64,000 nt of DNA. Source: Fischerella sp. JS2. GTDB taxonomy: Bacteria; Cyanobacteriota; Cyanobacteriia; Cyanobacteriales; Nostocaceae. Positions 63,373 to 64,000 of this stretch are shown here, piece after piece. How positions within the stretch are numbered: the first letter of the stretch is position 1; each line of letters begins with the position of its first letter. The notes beneath the pieces are model-generated. The model saw only the letters and a list, made by a program, of their open reading frames with translations. It had not been told where the DNA came from and searched no databases. A program made the translations under genes and the position numbers. The stretch lies in contig NZ_CP135918.1 of NCBI RefSeq assembly GCF_032393985.1, positions 5,209,724-5,273,723 of the forward strand. The letters are read 5' to 3'.

Positions 63373-64000
63373 TCAAAACAACCCGGAAACTATGCTTACT
63401 GTTAAGGCGATTACTACGCTGTAGAAAAAAAATGACATAATTGTATGCCCTAGTGCTAACCGTCGCATAGCAGACGAGGTAATTTGTGTGTCGGATGTTT
63501 GAGACGTCATGCCAAGAGTGAACGTAAAATAGAGAAAGTCTAAATAGCACGGAAGTTCTACATTAGAAAATTCTAAGCCTCCCATTGCTTCCCCTTGAGG
63601 ACTTAAGTCATTGCTGCGGTAATAGAATGCCGCGTAATTCAATGCGAACATTGTCTGTATTAGAACCCAGGAACTAAAAATTGCCATACTAGACAATCCA
63701 ACAGAGAGGGTAAAGGAATCCTTATGTTTCGCTAACACGAGTGCGATCGCAAACAGACTACTAAAGGCAACACATACAACTAGTAGAAAAACTGCAAGAT
63801 GATCGGCTTCCTGGCGTTGGGCACGATCGCGAGTTTTACCAGGAGTCGCATCAAACATCATAAACCAAGCTAAGGCTACAAAGCAGAGAACTCCAGCACT
63901 CCAAGCTGAAAGAATGCGTACTTCTATAGTGAAATACGGCATGAGCAAAAAAACCAAAGCAGCTAACCACAAAGACATAATTGTGCGGTGTTTTGGGCTT
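63373..64000 (-). CDS. DUF1345 membrane protein, N-terminus probably beyond the window
   Basis: At least 201 residues from an ATG at 63978, but the frame stays open to the window edge (SPKHRTI precedes), and relatives usually begin a little further upstream. It has about five membrane helices and the DUF1345 wording: AWSAGVLCFVALAWFMMFDA, SSWVLIQTMFALNYAAFYYR, LDFLYFTFTLGMTSQTSDTQ and MRRLALGHTIMSFFFYSVVI. The family's activity is not known. The C-terminus is complete. Confidence 0.85.
   Translation of the reverse strand, partial: SPKHRTIMSLWLAALVFLLMPYFTIEVRILSAWSAGVLCFVALAWFMMFDATPGKTRDRAQRQEADHLAVFLLVVCVAFSSLFAIALVLAKHKDSFTLSVGLSSMAIFSSWVLIQTMFALNYAAFYYRSNDLSPQGEAMGGLEFSNVELPCYLDFLYFTFTLGMTSQTSDTQITSSAMRRLALGHTIMSFFFYSVVIALTVSIVSGLF

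Overview
The window looks like chromosomal or large-plasmid DNA of a filamentous, Nostoc-like cyanobacterium. The HIP1 octamer GCGATCGC is scattered throughout, and 7-base tandem repeats (AATCCAA and AGTTATC types) lie between genes. Family content also fits: NrtS, SbtA, a Get3d-like ATPase, a Nif11 protein, a ParB-like protein and an RPE65-type carotenoid oxygenase. No rRNA, tRNA or CRISPR array was recognised. All family calls come from reading motifs; no database search was run.

Region 1 (1-5.5 kb): an RND-type efflux pump on the minus strand, cut by the left window edge, with its periplasmic adaptor and a TetR-family regulator. An 18-bp perfect palindrome just upstream of the regulator is its likely operator. 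Region 2 (5.5-11.6 kb): a scar zone with a frameshifted tyrosine recombinase, a transposase fragment, an NmrA-like oxidoreductase, a 1.6-kb gene-poor stretch, a secreted orphan protein, a cupin-like protein and a broken IS6-type transposase.

Region 3 (11.7-28.7 kb) is the most interesting part: a probable biosynthetic cluster, all on the plus strand. A single 2314-residue iterative polyketide synthase has the order KS-AT-ACP-ACP-KR-DH-phosphopantetheinyl transferase, resembling enediyne or polyene PKSs but with two near-identical ACPs. It is followed by a flavin-dependent halogenase-like protein, an aldehyde dehydrogenase, a predicted metal-dependent hydrolase with di-iron-like motifs, a carotenoid oxygenase, two DUF1702 proteins and a second halogenase-like protein. 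The companion genes expected for an enediyne core, including the thioesterase, are not seen. My inference is that the PKS makes a polyene that is oxidatively cleaved, oxidised and perhaps halogenated.

Region 4 (29-35.5 kb): a DUF302 protein, an NrtA/B/D-type ABC transporter followed by nrtS, cysE, and a free-standing ACP with an N-terminal extension. Region 5 (36-42.8 kb): a P2A-type Ca2+-ATPase divergent from an ATPase with a degenerate P-loop, separated by repeated AT-rich palindromes, then small membrane proteins and a Get3d-like ATPase whose P-loop lysine is histidine. Region 6 (43.1-45.4 kb): a beta-carbonic anhydrase gene split by a 1479-bp segment carrying complete sbtA, a 5' piece of sbtB and a 5' piece of a P-type ATPase gene.

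Region 7 (45.5-59 kb, minus strand): two Ca2+/H+ antiporter paralogues, two universal stress proteins, two unusual P1-type ATPases without the CPC metal motif (one with a C-terminal HTH-like tail), an apparently intact IS1-family element, a Nif11 protein and a formylglycine-generating-enzyme-like protein. Region 8 (59-64 kb): a ParB domain fused to a catalytically degenerate DNA methyltransferase, a small orphan, a structured repeat, an MntP/YtaF-like membrane protein and a DUF1345 protein running off the right edge.
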